Position numbers and translations under genes: made by a program | From: Clostridia bacterium | GTDB taxonomy: Bacteria > Bacillota > Clostridia > Oscillospirales > CAG-272 | Assembly: GCA_017382615.1 (NCBI GenBank) | Contig: JAFNZX010000220.1 | Coordinates: forward strand, 1 to 45,002 | Length of the DNA: 45,002 bases | Reading direction: 5' to 3' | Notes under the pieces: model-generated | Seen by the model: the letters and a program-made list of their open reading frames with translations, nothing else | The model's database searches: none | What the model was told of the DNA's origin: nothing | In this document: positions 7,133-15,795 of the stretch, in pieces | Layout of the letters: every line of letters starts with the position of its first letter | Numbering within the stretch: the stretch's first letter is position 1

Positions 7133-9637
7133 ATGAAACGAAAATCAGCATTGATCCTTTCCTTATTGCTTGCGGTGTGCACGTTGGCTTGCTGTCAATC
7201 CGGCGATCCACCGCCTTCCCCCGACAGCACAACGACCACTCTTCCCGAACAGACACAAGCAGAGCTCACTGACGACAAAGAACAGCAAGGAGTGCCCATG
7301 GAAAACGTTACAACGTATCAAAATCCCCTGCTTGACTACCAAAGTGACCATGCGTGGCGCGGCTACGGCTTTGGAGATCCGTTCGTCATGCGCTACAACG
7401 GCACGTATTATTTGTACGTCAGCACCAAGGACGGCAGCGTAGGCATCAAGTGCTGGTCCTCGCCTGACCTTGTGAACTGGACGTACGAGGGACTGTGCTC
7501 GCAAGACCCTGTCACCAAAAGCGCATACGCCCCCGAGGTCTACTACTACAACGGTTATTTTTATATGTACACCTCACCTGCCGGTAACGGACACTACGTT
7601 TTGCGCAGCACCTATCCCACCAAGGATTTCAAGGTCGTAACAGATAATATGGGGATGTCCATCGACGGATCTGTCTTTATTGACAACGACGGAAAGTGGT
7701 ATTTCTACACTGCCGGGCACGGTGCTCTGAAGGTCTACGACATGGTCTCCCCCACGCAAATGCGCCGCGGCACAAGCCTTTCCTGCGCCACAGTCAACGG
7801 TGCGTGGACGGAGGGCGCAATGGTGGTTTATCACGATGGCTACTATTACCTCACTTATACAGGCAACCACGTGCTCAGCCCCTCCTACCGCATTCTTTAC
7901 GGTGTTTCGGACAGCTCTCCGCTCAATTTTGACAGTATGCCCGATCAAAACCCGCTTTTGATCAGCACCGCGGGCGATATTTTGGGCATTGGACACAGCT
8001 CAACCGTAAAGGGTCCCGATCTCGACAGCTATTATATCGTCTATCACGCCCTGCTTGATACAATGCCCAATCGCACCATGAACATTGACCGCATTGTGTT
8101 CAACGGCAAGAAAATGGAGATCGTCGGTCCCACCGTCACACCGCAGCAGGTGCCCGACATGCCCGACGTTTACCACCATTTCGCCCCCGGTTCTTCCCTA
8201 AAGGGTTGGTCCCTGATTGGCTCGCTGACTGCAGGCAGCGGTGGGCTATGCCTGACCGCGGACAGCATGCTGGTATGCAAAACACCCTTCTTGGGTGACT
8301 TTACTGCCGAATACAACGTTACCTCAATTGCACAGGGATGCTTGGCAGGCGCGCTCTTTGCATATACCGATGCAGAGAATTTCGGTGCTTGCTACTTCTC
8401 CCCCGATACGCAAAAGCTCATCATTGAGTTCACGGTAGCAGGAGAGACCACGCGCACCGAAGCAGATACCGTCCGCTCCTTCGGGGAGGATACGCGCTTT
8501 GACTGCCTGCAAGCCTTGCAGATTGAGCGAAGCGGCAGCACCTACACCTTTTATATGAACGACCGCCTTGTGTGCACGCTGGAAAACTCTGCCCTTGTCG
8601 GCGGTGCGATCGGCTATATCAGCAAGGGCGGTGAGGCATCCTTCGGCTTTATCGGCGGCACAGGTGCCGTGGGCGGCTACGGTGCTGCAGATCAGTTCAC
8701 AACCGTTTCGGACAAGGCAGGCTTTATCCCCGCTTATCAAGCCACAAACGCCCCCGAAACCCTTACTTCGGCACAAGGCGAGCGCGTCGTTCCCATGTAT
8801 GCGGACACTGCGCTTTGTTATCGCATTCTGGCAGCCGAGAGCGGCTCGTACGACCTTGCCCTGCTCTGCCATGACGTCAAGGGCGGCGCAGCAATCGAGC
8901 TGTACGTAGACGATAAATCCGTTGGCACGTACGCGCTTGACGGCTCTGACCAATACACCAACACTGCCGTTCTGCGCACGATTCCACTCTCAAAAGGACA
9001 ACACGTGATAACGATCAAGCTCACGTCAGGCAGCCTGCTGGCAGAAAGCCTTACGATTCGGAAAGGAGAAGCCGTCACGCAGTTCTCCCTGACCTTTGAA
9101 AATGACCTGCAAGCTCCCGCGTACCAAGACGGTGGCTGGGAGATCAAAAACGGCACACTGCGCACGTCGGACGGCAGTCGCTTCGGCAAGGTGTTGTACG
9201 GCTCACCTAACTGGGGAGATTACCAAGCGCAGGTCACTCTAACCCCCTCCTCTTCCCCCAACTGCGGACTATTGGTGCGCGCCACCAACCCGGGCAATCC
9301 CGCCTTTCTTGGCACACAGCCATCGCATAACGATGCGGTAACTGCAACGGACTGGGTGCAGGGCTACTTTGTGGGACTGACGGGCGAGGGCGTGATCCTT
9401 GGCAAGCAAGGATACGGATACACGGAGCTTGCCCGCGCCGACGGACAATTCCGCGCAGGAAAAGCGTATACGCTTAAGGTCATCTGTACCGGAGCACGCA
9501 TACAGGTTTACGTAGACGGTACACTGTACCTGGACTACACAGACCCCGACCCTTATATGCAGGGTATGGTAGGCATACGCACGCACAATTGCTTTGCCGC
9601 CTTTGACAACCTGCTCATCACCCCCGCCGGGCAATAA
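7133..9637 (+). CDS. secreted lipoprotein glycoside hydrolase, family GH43, with accessory beta-sandwich domains
   Basis: 834-residue exported enzyme. Residues 1-19 are a signal peptide with lipidation expected at Cys20/21, then a short Pro/Thr/Glu linker. Residues about 60-345 are a GH43 five-bladed propeller: D82 in GFGDPFV (general base), D178 in SIDGSVF (pKa modulator) and E227 in WTEGAMV (general acid) fit the family triad. GH43 enzymes act on arabinofuranosides, xylosides or related galactans; the exact substrate cannot be told. Residues about 350-520 look like a LamG/DUF1080-type sandwich, about 535-655 like a CBM6/35-type sandwich, and 660-834 like a second DUF1080/LamG-type unit (GLLVRATNPG, IQVYVDGTLYLDYTD). 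It is followed after 50 bases by the MBL-fold lipoprotein gene, probably co-transcribed. Confidence 0.85.
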   Translation: MKRKSALILSLLLAVCTLACCQSGDPPPSPDSTTTTLPEQTQAELTDDKEQQGVPMENVTTYQNPLLDYQSDHAWRGYGFGDPFVMRYNGTYYLYVSTKDGSVGIKCWSSPDLVNWTYEGLCSQDPVTKSAYAPEVYYYNGYFYMYTSPAGNGHYVLRSTYPTKDFKVVTDNMGMSIDGSVFIDNDGKWYFYTAGHGALKVYDMVSPTQMRRGTSLSCATVNGAWTEGAMVVYHDGYYYLTYTGNHVLSPSYRILYGVSDSSPLNFDSMPDQNPLLISTAGDILGIGHSSTVKGPDLDSYYIVYHALLDTMPNRTMNIDRIVFNGKKMEIVGPTVTPQQVPDMPDVYHHFAPGSSLKGWSLIGSLTAGSGGLCLTADSMLVCKTPFLGDFTAEYNVTSIAQGCLAGALFAYTDAENFGACYFSPDTQKLIIEFTVAGETTRTEADTVRSFGEDTRFDCLQALQIERSGSTYTFYMNDRLVCTLENSALVGGAIGYISKGGEASFGFIGGTGAVGGYGAADQFTTVSDKAGFIPAYQATNAPETLTSAQGERVVPMYADTALCYRILAAESGSYDLALLCHDVKGGAAIELYVDDKSVGTYALDGSDQYTNTAVLRTIPLSKGQHVITIKLTSGSLLAESLTIRKGEAVTQFSLTFENDLQAPAYQDGGWEIKNGTLRTSDGSRFGKVLYGSPNWGDYQAQVTLTPSSSPNCGLLVRATNPGNPAFLGTQPSHNDAVTATDWVQGYFVGLTGEGVILGKQGYGYTELARADGQFRAGKAYTLKVICTGARIQVYVDGTLYLDYTDPDPYMQGMVGIRTHNCFAAFDNLLITPAGQ

Positions 9638-9687
9638 AAAAGTAATTTAAAATTTATTCTAAATCTTAAAAGAAAGGACCACTACCC

Positions 9688-11556
9688 ATGAAAAAAGTAT
9701 TGTCTATGCTTTTGCTTGCGCTGATGTGCGCGTCTCTGTTCGCATGCACGCCCGATCAGCCAATTGAGCAAGGCACGCAAGCACCGCAAACCGATCCCAC
9801 TGACGCAACGACCGACGCAACAACCGACGCCTCTACCGAGGAAGCAACCACACCCGGACAAGAGGAAACAACCGACGAGCCCGAGCCTCCCGCTCCCCAG
9901 CCCGTTGCACTGTACCAGTTAGCTCCCGAAAAGAACAGCCTGCTGCAATCCTACGTTATCAAGACCGCGAACGGCAAGCTGATCGTCATTGACGGCGGCG
10001 TTGACGGTACAGGCAAGGATCATCCTGCCTACATGCCCGCTGCACTGCGTGCCATTGCAGGCGTTGGCGAAGGCGATTACTTCGAGGTAGAGGCATGGTT
10101 CCTCTCCCACGCGCACAAGGATCACATGTACGAGCTTTCCAAGATGCTCTCGGATTACAGCGCAGACTCCAACTACAAGATCAACAACATCTATTTCGAT
10201 TTCCCCAACTTCGGCAGCGAGGAATACCCCGGCAACAATGCCGATATGGAGATCTCGAAGATCCGCGAGAACCTGAACAAGTACGGCGAGGTGATCGGTG
10301 CCGGTGCAAATTATTACGATCAGATCAACGGCGCGCTCATCAACAAAGAATCCGTTTCCAAGGGTCTGTCCCTGGAGATCGACGGTGTGCGCATTGACGT
10401 GCTGCAGACATGGGACGCAGCAGACGGCACCTCCAATATCAATGACACCTCTATCGTACTTCGCATGACCATTGGCGAGCAGAAGGTGCTCTTCCTCAAC
10501 GACCTGGGCGCAATCGGCGGCAGACGCCTGCTTGCAACCTACGGCGACGCACTCAAGAGTGACATCGTACAAATGGCGCACCACGGTCAGGGCGGCGTAA
10601 ACAAGGATGTATACGACGCCATCGACGCACAGGTACATCTGTGGCCCACGCCTATCTGGGTATGGAACAACGCAGAAGGCACTTATCAGATCGACGAGGT
10701 CAGAGAATGGCTGTACGGCAAGAACTTCTTGGAATCCGACGAATACGACATCGTCGCAAGCCTGTATCAAAGCTATCCCAAAAAGATTAACCGTGTCAAC
10801 GCATGGAGAGACGTTCTGGACGGCATGAAGATCGAGTTCCCCTACGTTCTTCCCGAGCGCATCATTGAAACCACCGAGGCTACTACTGCAGAGCCCATCG
10901 AGCCCGTTGAGCATAATTACGTCAAGGATGGTCTGGTTGCCTACTATTCCGGCACGCAGAGCACCCGCGGCGGTCATAATACAAGCTCCGACGTATGGGA
11001 GGATCTGGTTGGCGGTCACGATATGAAGATCACCAAAAACGACAGCAATTACTTCTCCGAGCAGGGCTTGCGCGCAAGCAACGCCAAGCACAACTTCCCC
11101 GATGCCATTGTAGAGACAGTCAACGGGCAGGCGTTTACCATCGAGCTTTTGTTTGGCGACTTTACCTCCATTGGTAGCAACTTCAACACCTTTATCAGCA
11201 GCGCAGACGACCATTTCGCACTCTTCCGCCGCAACGATGGGAACGTTCTGGAGCTCAAGACGTTGGGTAACGGACGTATCAAGATCCAGGGCGGACTTGA
11301 AAAACTGCAAAACACGCTGATCACTATTACCTACGCGCAGAGCGGAAAGTGCTGCATTTACGTAAACGGTGTACTCGCAGGAGAGATCAACACGGCACCC
11401 GGCTCTTTGAGCGCAGGCAACTTCTTTATCGGTCACTCCGATCCCGCGAAGGCATTTGATACCACCTATCGCTCTATCCGCTTCTACAACCGCGCCCTGA
11501 CGGCAGAAGAAGCAATGGCAAACGCCGTCACCGACGGTGTTGCAACAGCCAACTGA
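9688..11556 (+). CDS. secreted lipoprotein with metallo-beta-lactamase fold and C-terminal LamG domain
   Basis: 622 residues. Signal peptide 1-19 (MKKVLSMLLLALMCASLFA) with lipidation at Cys20, then a Thr/Asp/Glu linker to about 72. Residues 73-390 have the metallo-beta-lactamase fold: LIVIDGG at 98-104, zinc-binding HAHKDH at 141-146, LFLNDLG at 268-274 and MAHHGQGG at 296-303, the last two resembling ComEC-type MBL domains. Residues 393-410 are a short linker and 411-615 a LamG/concanavalin-like domain (DGLVAYY ... NRALTAEEAMANA) homologous to the N-terminal domain of the 32031-33620 surface protein. An extracellular hydrolase, perhaps a nuclease or esterase, held near a glycan by LamG is inference. 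AAAGGA precedes the ATG. It ends at the bidirectional terminator 11569-11595. Confidence 0.85.
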   Translation: MKKVLSMLLLALMCASLFACTPDQPIEQGTQAPQTDPTDATTDATTDASTEEATTPGQEETTDEPEPPAPQPVALYQLAPEKNSLLQSYVIKTANGKLIVIDGGVDGTGKDHPAYMPAALRAIAGVGEGDYFEVEAWFLSHAHKDHMYELSKMLSDYSADSNYKINNIYFDFPNFGSEEYPGNNADMEISKIRENLNKYGEVIGAGANYYDQINGALINKESVSKGLSLEIDGVRIDVLQTWDAADGTSNINDTSIVLRMTIGEQKVLFLNDLGAIGGRRLLATYGDALKSDIVQMAHHGQGGVNKDVYDAIDAQVHLWPTPIWVWNNAEGTYQIDEVREWLYGKNFLESDEYDIVASLYQSYPKKINRVNAWRDVLDGMKIEFPYVLPERIIETTEATTAEPIEPVEHNYVKDGLVAYYSGTQSTRGGHNTSSDVWEDLVGGHDMKITKNDSNYFSEQGLRASNAKHNFPDAIVETVNGQAFTIELLFGDFTSIGSNFNTFISSADDHFALFRRNDGNVLELKTLGNGRIKIQGGLEKLQNTLITITYAQSGKCCIYVNGVLAGEINTAPGSLSAGNFFIGHSDPAKAFDTTYRSIRFYNRALTAEEAMANAVTDGVATAN

Positions 11557-11568
11557 ACACATACAAAC

Positions 11569-11595
11569 AGCCCCTGATGCGACGCATCAGGGGCT
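11569..11595. terminator. bidirectional terminator
   Basis: Perfect 13-base arms AGCCCCTGATGCG / CGCATCAGGGGCT with a single base between them. The plus strand continues TTCTTATTCTG. It serves the convergent MBL-LamG gene (plus) and the solute-binding gene (minus). Confidence 0.8.
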
Positions 11596-11609
11596 TTCTT
11601 ATTCTGACA

Positions 11610-13085
11610 TCATTCCAGGTCTTCCAATTTGGAGTTGAGCTTGGCAAGGCTCTTCTTCGCCTTGCTTCTCATTTTTTCATAGGAGGAGGACACGGTATTC
11701 TGCTTACTCTCCGCAATATCGCGCAGCGTCTGCAGCGGCTTTTCCAAGGAGTTGGTGTAGATCAAGCCCGGATCGACCTTGACGTTTGCAAAGATCAGAT
11801 CCAGCATCTCCCAAGCAACGGGATCGCTCATGTACTTACGCTTGACCGCGATTTCATAATAAGCAGGCTTGACGGTACGGGCGGATTCAGACGCCATAAC
11901 CTCAAGCGTTGCACCGAGCATTTCCAATCTGTTCTGCGCTGCAGAAGACGGAATGGCAAATACGGTAAACTGATCGTGCATCTGCGAGCGATAACCCTTT
12001 TGATCGGTGCTGTACTTGGGAATGGGCACGATACCGTATTGCTGCTTCATATTGCGCACGTCACCCTGCTCAACCGCCACCAGGCGCAGCGTAGTCATGG
12101 CGCACTCGCCCTTGGCAAAGAGATTGCGGATCTTATCCTGCTCCACATTGTCCGCCTCGGGAAGATACAGGTTCGTACCGCCGCAATCATAGTACAAATT
12201 CAGGATCTTATCCATCACGTCGGACAGCTGCGCAATATCCACCACGTATTCGTAATAGCCGTCGGCATCCTTTTCTACCACAGACAGATCGCACGATGCC
12301 CAATAGGGGTCGGTGCATATACCGGGGCAAGTGATCAATCCAAAGAAATCGCCCTCGTCCTTCTTTCCCGATCCGTTGGTATCGCGGTAAAAATTCTTAG
12401 CAAGGGATGCCTGATAATCCAGCGTCCATTCTTCATTGCTCACCGCCTCGTACAGATACGGCACGCTGCTGTTATCAAACTCGTCCTTGTTGAACAGCGT
12501 CACAAAGGTGAATCTGTACGTGGACAGCGCAATATCTCCCGTTGCAGTATACTGCTTGCCAAGAAAAGACATGCTCTCGTTGTATCCCTGCATCCAATAC
12601 GATTGATCCAGATCCAAATACGTCAGATTGGTCAGATCGTAAAACGTGCCTTCGGAGACCGTTGCCGTCACGGCATACGCCGAGGCTGCCAGCAGATCAT
12701 ACTCATCCGATCCCGCCTTGACCGCCCGCTTGATCTCCTCGATCGGCTTGTGCTGATTGGGATCGTCAATGGGGCAAGACACGATATTGACGCCAAGTCG
12801 GTCACTGATCGTCACGTTACGGTTGAACATAGCATCGTTGACCGGATCGGAATTTTGCTCCGGCACGGCAATTTCGTCTGCAGTCCAGCCAAACATGGAG
12901 CGATTGAGAACGGTGACGTCCTCCCCGTCATATTTCAGCTCCGCCGGAACACGGTCCAGCTGTACAGGGTCTGTGCTCTCCTCTGCAACGGTTGTATCGA
13001 CCGGTTGCTCCCCGGTTTCCGCACAGGAGGCAAACAAAGAAATCAAGGTGATACATACAAGGAATAACGCGCAAAGCTTTTTCAT
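11610..13085 (-). CDS. lipoprotein extracellular solute-binding protein (copy 1)
   Basis: 491-residue family-1-type ABC solute-binding lipoprotein. Signal peptide ends LFAS|C21, followed by an acidic Thr-rich linker. The body has the usual binding-protein layout (AGSDEYDLLAASA, TLFNKDEFD, MHDQFTVFAIPSSA). Residues 235-246 (DTNGSGKKDEGD) look like a calcium-binding EF-hand-type loop. It is clearly paralogous along its whole length to the protein at 17196-18680. No permease or ATPase gene is in the window, so the transporter partner must lie elsewhere. It has its own promoter at 13118-13147, although it follows the isomerase operon on the same strand. The ATG at 13085 comes after AAAGGAGAGTGA; a start further upstream would overlap that site. 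Ligand unknown; a sugar is likely from context. Confidence 0.88.
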   Translation of the reverse strand: MKKLCALFLVCITLISLFASCAETGEQPVDTTVAEESTDPVQLDRVPAELKYDGEDVTVLNRSMFGWTADEIAVPEQNSDPVNDAMFNRNVTISDRLGVNIVSCPIDDPNQHKPIEEIKRAVKAGSDEYDLLAASAYAVTATVSEGTFYDLTNLTYLDLDQSYWMQGYNESMSFLGKQYTATGDIALSTYRFTFVTLFNKDEFDNSSVPYLYEAVSNEEWTLDYQASLAKNFYRDTNGSGKKDEGDFFGLITCPGICTDPYWASCDLSVVEKDADGYYEYVVDIAQLSDVMDKILNLYYDCGGTNLYLPEADNVEQDKIRNLFAKGECAMTTLRLVAVEQGDVRNMKQQYGIVPIPKYSTDQKGYRSQMHDQFTVFAIPSSAAQNRLEMLGATLEVMASESARTVKPAYYEIAVKRKYMSDPVAWEMLDLIFANVKVDPGLIYTNSLEKPLQTLRDIAESKQNTVSSSYEKMRSKAKKSLAKLNSKLEDLE

Positions 13086-13117
13086 ATCATTCACTCTCCT
13101 TTTGATTCTTTGTGATA

Positions 13118-13147
13118 AGTATACCATATTCGGCGCAATCTTGTCAA
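13118..13147 (-). promoter_or_regulatory. promoter of solute-binding protein copy 1
   Basis: Minus strand: -35 TTGACA (13147-13142), 18-base spacer, -10 TATACT (13123-13118). The same hexamers and 18-base spacing precede the paralogous gene at 18733-18762. Confidence 0.75.
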
Positions 13148-13160
13148 CCGTGGCGCGATT

Positions 13161-13979
13161 TTATTGGTAAATGCACGCTTCCAGCAGCGCTTTGGCTTTC
13201 ATGATATCCGCAATCTGCTGCTCTCCGCTGATCTCGCGCTCAATGGTGATCGCACCGTCATATCCAAGCGTCTGCAAGCCCTTGATCAATGCAGGGAAAT
13301 TCACCATTCCCTCACCAAGCGGCGTTTCTTTCCCAAGCATTCTGCCGTCAGTCGGATAGCAGCCGTCCTTGGCGTGCACGTCGCGCACGTATTTGCCTAT
13401 CACGCCAAGCGCATCCACGGGATTTGCCTTTCCGTACAGGATCAGATTGGCGGGATCTAAATTGATGCCGAGATTGTCAAGCCCCACGTCATGCATGGTG
13501 CGCAGCAGCGTTACGGGTGTTTCCTGTCCCGTTTCAAACAGAAAATACTGTCCGTTCTGCGCGCAATGCCCGGCAACCGTGCGCACCGCCTGCACGACCT
13601 CTGCGTACAGCTCAGTATTCGGGTCCTCCGGGATAAATCCTACGTGCGTAGCGATCTGACCTGCCCCCAGCTTTGCGGCAAAATCCGAACCGCCAAGCAA
13701 TTCCTTGATGCGCGTTTCCCGGTACGCCTTGGGCACAAGACCCAAGGTCAAGGGTCCCTCGGTAAAATTCCAGCAAGCAGGCCCGCTCCAGCCGCACCAC
13801 GCAGTGGAAAGATGAATGCCATACCGCTGCAAAAGCGATTTTACCCAATGTGCTGTGTCGTCGGTCATCGCTTCGGTATATTGATAGTTCAACTGACACG
13901 ACGTAAATCCCAGCTCTGCCAGCTGCGCCAGCTTTGCCTCCAGGTGCGCATTCAGTCCGATAATTACACCAAGTTCCAT
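13161..13979 (-). CDS. sugar phosphate isomerase/epimerase family TIM barrel (third of three)
   Basis: 272-residue xylose-isomerase-like (AP-endonuclease-2 superfamily) TIM barrel. Likely metal ligands sit at strand ends: Glu in FLFETGQETP, Asp in GINLDPANLI, His and Asp in VHAKDGCYP, and Glu in ITIEREI. GEGMVNFPALIKGL near the C terminus matches the same motif in the neighbouring paralogue. Members interconvert ketoses/aldoses or epimers; the substrate cannot be assigned. The ATG at 13979 is 2 bases after the stop of the preceding isomerase gene, so it is the last gene of the AraM-isomerase operon. The next gene on this strand has its own promoter. Confidence 0.85.
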   Translation of the reverse strand: MELGVIIGLNAHLEAKLAQLAELGFTSCQLNYQYTEAMTDDTAHWVKSLLQRYGIHLSTAWCGWSGPACWNFTEGPLTLGLVPKAYRETRIKELLGGSDFAAKLGAGQIATHVGFIPEDPNTELYAEVVQAVRTVAGHCAQNGQYFLFETGQETPVTLLRTMHDVGLDNLGINLDPANLILYGKANPVDALGVIGKYVRDVHAKDGCYPTDGRMLGKETPLGEGMVNFPALIKGLQTLGYDGAITIEREISGEQQIADIMKAKALLEACIYQ

Positions 13980-13981
13980 AA

Positions 13982-14899
13982 CTACTCCCCTTTTTTCAGT
14001 ATGTACTCACGATCGCGCAACAAGTTCTCTCGCAAGGAAACGCTGAGATTGTTCCAATAGAACGTTTCCAGCGAATATGCCCCCGCGTACCCGACGCGAT
14101 CCAATGCGTGCAGGCAGGCATCAAGATCCACCATACCCTCACCCAGCAGCGTATCGGTAATGTATCTGCCGTCACGAATCATATCCCAGCGGCGGCTTGC
14201 CGTTGTGCTTGTACGGTTCAGCTTATCATTTTCTATATGCAGATCCTTGAGGTGCACGTGCAGAATCTCTGCTGCATACCGCTCAAAGAATGCCGCGGGA
14301 TCACAGCCCACGTACAAGCTGTTTCCCGTATCGCCGCAAACGCCTACGCGATAGCCGCGCGCCTTCATGGCGTCGTAAAACAAGGAAAAGCCGTCCAATC
14401 CGTTGACGTAAAAGCCCTGCGGCTCGTACAGCACGGTCAGTCCGATACCGTTAGCATATGCTGCAACCTGTTCCGCACGCTCAAGCAGCGCGGGCAGAAG
14501 ATCCGCCACCGTTTGCGCCTTGCCGCACGGCGGCTCGTATCCGATCGTCAGCGTATGATGCAAAAAGGGCGAGCCCAATATTTTAGCATAATCCGCCGAT
14601 TTTTTTAAAACCTCAACTCCCGACAGGTTTTGCGCGGGTCCCAGCACGTCCGAAAGGATATTGATGCTGACGGAATAGCACGCACAACGCACACCGTGCG
14701 CGTCCATCTCTGCTCTTGTCCGTTGCGCAGCACCTGCATCGGCAAACAAAAACGTTGCCCCCGGACGGACTCCTTCTAATATTTCCGCAGCCCCGAACCC
14801 GCATCCACGCGCAAACCGTGCCGCCTCGGCAGCACTTTCCCTGCGCAAAATATCGGTAAAAAACGCATACATCGATAATTGCTCTGCCTTCATCATCAT
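13982..14899 (-). CDS. sugar phosphate isomerase/epimerase family TIM barrel (second of three)
   Basis: 305-residue TIM-barrel isomerase/epimerase. Likely metal-binding residues: Glu in VLYEPQGF, Asp in GVCGDTGNSLY, His in HVHLKDLHIEN, and Glu in YSLETFYW; LGEGMVDLDACLHAL mirrors the third isomerase. The gene begins with three consecutive ATG codons at 14899, 14896 and 14893. The first overlaps the stop of the upstream gene as ATGA, so translation is coupled, and any of the three could be used. Cytoplasmic. Substrate unknown; the three isomerases of the operon are only distantly alike and probably do not do the same step. Confidence 0.85.
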   Translation of the reverse strand: MMMKAEQLSMYAFFTDILRRESAAEAARFARGCGFGAAEILEGVRPGATFLFADAGAAQRTRAEMDAHGVRCACYSVSINILSDVLGPAQNLSGVEVLKKSADYAKILGSPFLHHTLTIGYEPPCGKAQTVADLLPALLERAEQVAAYANGIGLTVLYEPQGFYVNGLDGFSLFYDAMKARGYRVGVCGDTGNSLYVGCDPAAFFERYAAEILHVHLKDLHIENDKLNRTSTTASRRWDMIRDGRYITDTLLGEGMVDLDACLHALDRVGYAGAYSLETFYWNNLSVSLRENLLRDREYILKKGE

Positions 14900-15795
14900 T
14901 CCTCAAAGCATCCGTATTCTGTCAGGACGCACTTTCCAAGCTCATACATATAGCGATCCGCCGCCAAGCGCAGGCTCAGCGGTGCTTTGGCAAGTCTGGA
15001 ATCCTTTGCAAACGGGCGCTTTTGCTCGGCTGTAGAAAAAATACCGCCCACCTCAAAGGTAAAATACCCCTCGTAGCCAATGTCCAGCAAGCCGTGCATA
15101 ACGGCATCCATGCTCATCGTGCCCAAAAACGGCAACAGATGCGCATCATGGTCACCGCGATTATCCTGTATATGCAACGCACGCACGTGGCTGCCAAGCA
15201 ATCGCAGCTCCTCGTCCTGCGGCATCTCCTGCAAATTGGCATGCCCTGCATCCCACACCGCGTGGAACAAAGGGTGATTGACGTATTCGATCAGCCCAAG
15301 CAGGTCGGTCGCATTGTCGATCCAGTATAGTCCCGGAACACTCATCTTATTAAAGTTTTCCACCAAAATATTGACGCCGTATTGCTCTGCGCGCTCCAAA
15401 AGCGGCATGAAAAACGCCTTGTTGGCATCAAAGGTCTGCTCTACGGTCAGCCCGTGTGCATAGCCCGAATGCACCACCAAATTCGGAATCCCCCATGCAC
15501 CGCAAGCATCCACGCAGCGCAGAGTGTCAGCCAAAAAGCTGCCGTCGGGATCGTTTAAGGGCGTACCCATGGGCGCGTGCGCCTGGATCAACCTCACGCC
15601 GATCTCCGCTGCCGCTGCATTGACCTGCGCAAAATACTCCTCGTAATGCTCGGAATACACGCCGTTACGGTGCTTATAGTCCATGCCGAAGTTATAATCC
15701 GCATATTGGAAGCCCGCTTCGCGCACATAGCGCAAGGCTTGGATCTGCGAATTCGTATATCCGCCAAAATCGCCCGTTGTCGTTGCTAATTTCAT
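14896..15795 (-). CDS. sugar phosphate isomerase/epimerase family TIM barrel (first of three)
   Basis: 299-residue TIM barrel of the xylose-isomerase-like superfamily. Candidate metal ligands: Glu in ILVENFNKM, Asp and His in AVWDAGHANL, His and Asp in ALHIQDNRGDHDAHL, and Glu in FTFEVGG. PFLGTMSMDAVMHGL replaces the GEGMV segment of its neighbours. The ATG at 15795 overlaps the stop of the AraM-like gene (ATGA) and the next gene overlaps its own stop, so the four genes form one translationally coupled unit. Starting at 15819 would extend the overlap without a better ribosome site. Confidence 0.85.
   Translation of the reverse strand: MKLATTTGDFGGYTNSQIQALRYVREAGFQYADYNFGMDYKHRNGVYSEHYEEYFAQVNAAAAEIGVRLIQAHAPMGTPLNDPDGSFLADTLRCVDACGAWGIPNLVVHSGYAHGLTVEQTFDANKAFFMPLLERAEQYGVNILVENFNKMSVPGLYWIDNATDLLGLIEYVNHPLFHAVWDAGHANLQEMPQDEELRLLGSHVRALHIQDNRGDHDAHLLPFLGTMSMDAVMHGLLDIGYEGYFTFEVGGIFSTAEQKRPFAKDSRLAKAPLSLRLAADRYMYELGKCVLTEYGCFEE

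Noticed and set aside
9919..11562. Long open frame on the minus strand opposite the MBL-LamG gene
   Set aside because: It mirrors a gene with clear signal peptide, MBL motifs and LamG domain on the plus strand. The antisense product is Val/Cys-rich with no recognisable domain, as expected from antisense reading of a GC-biased gene.
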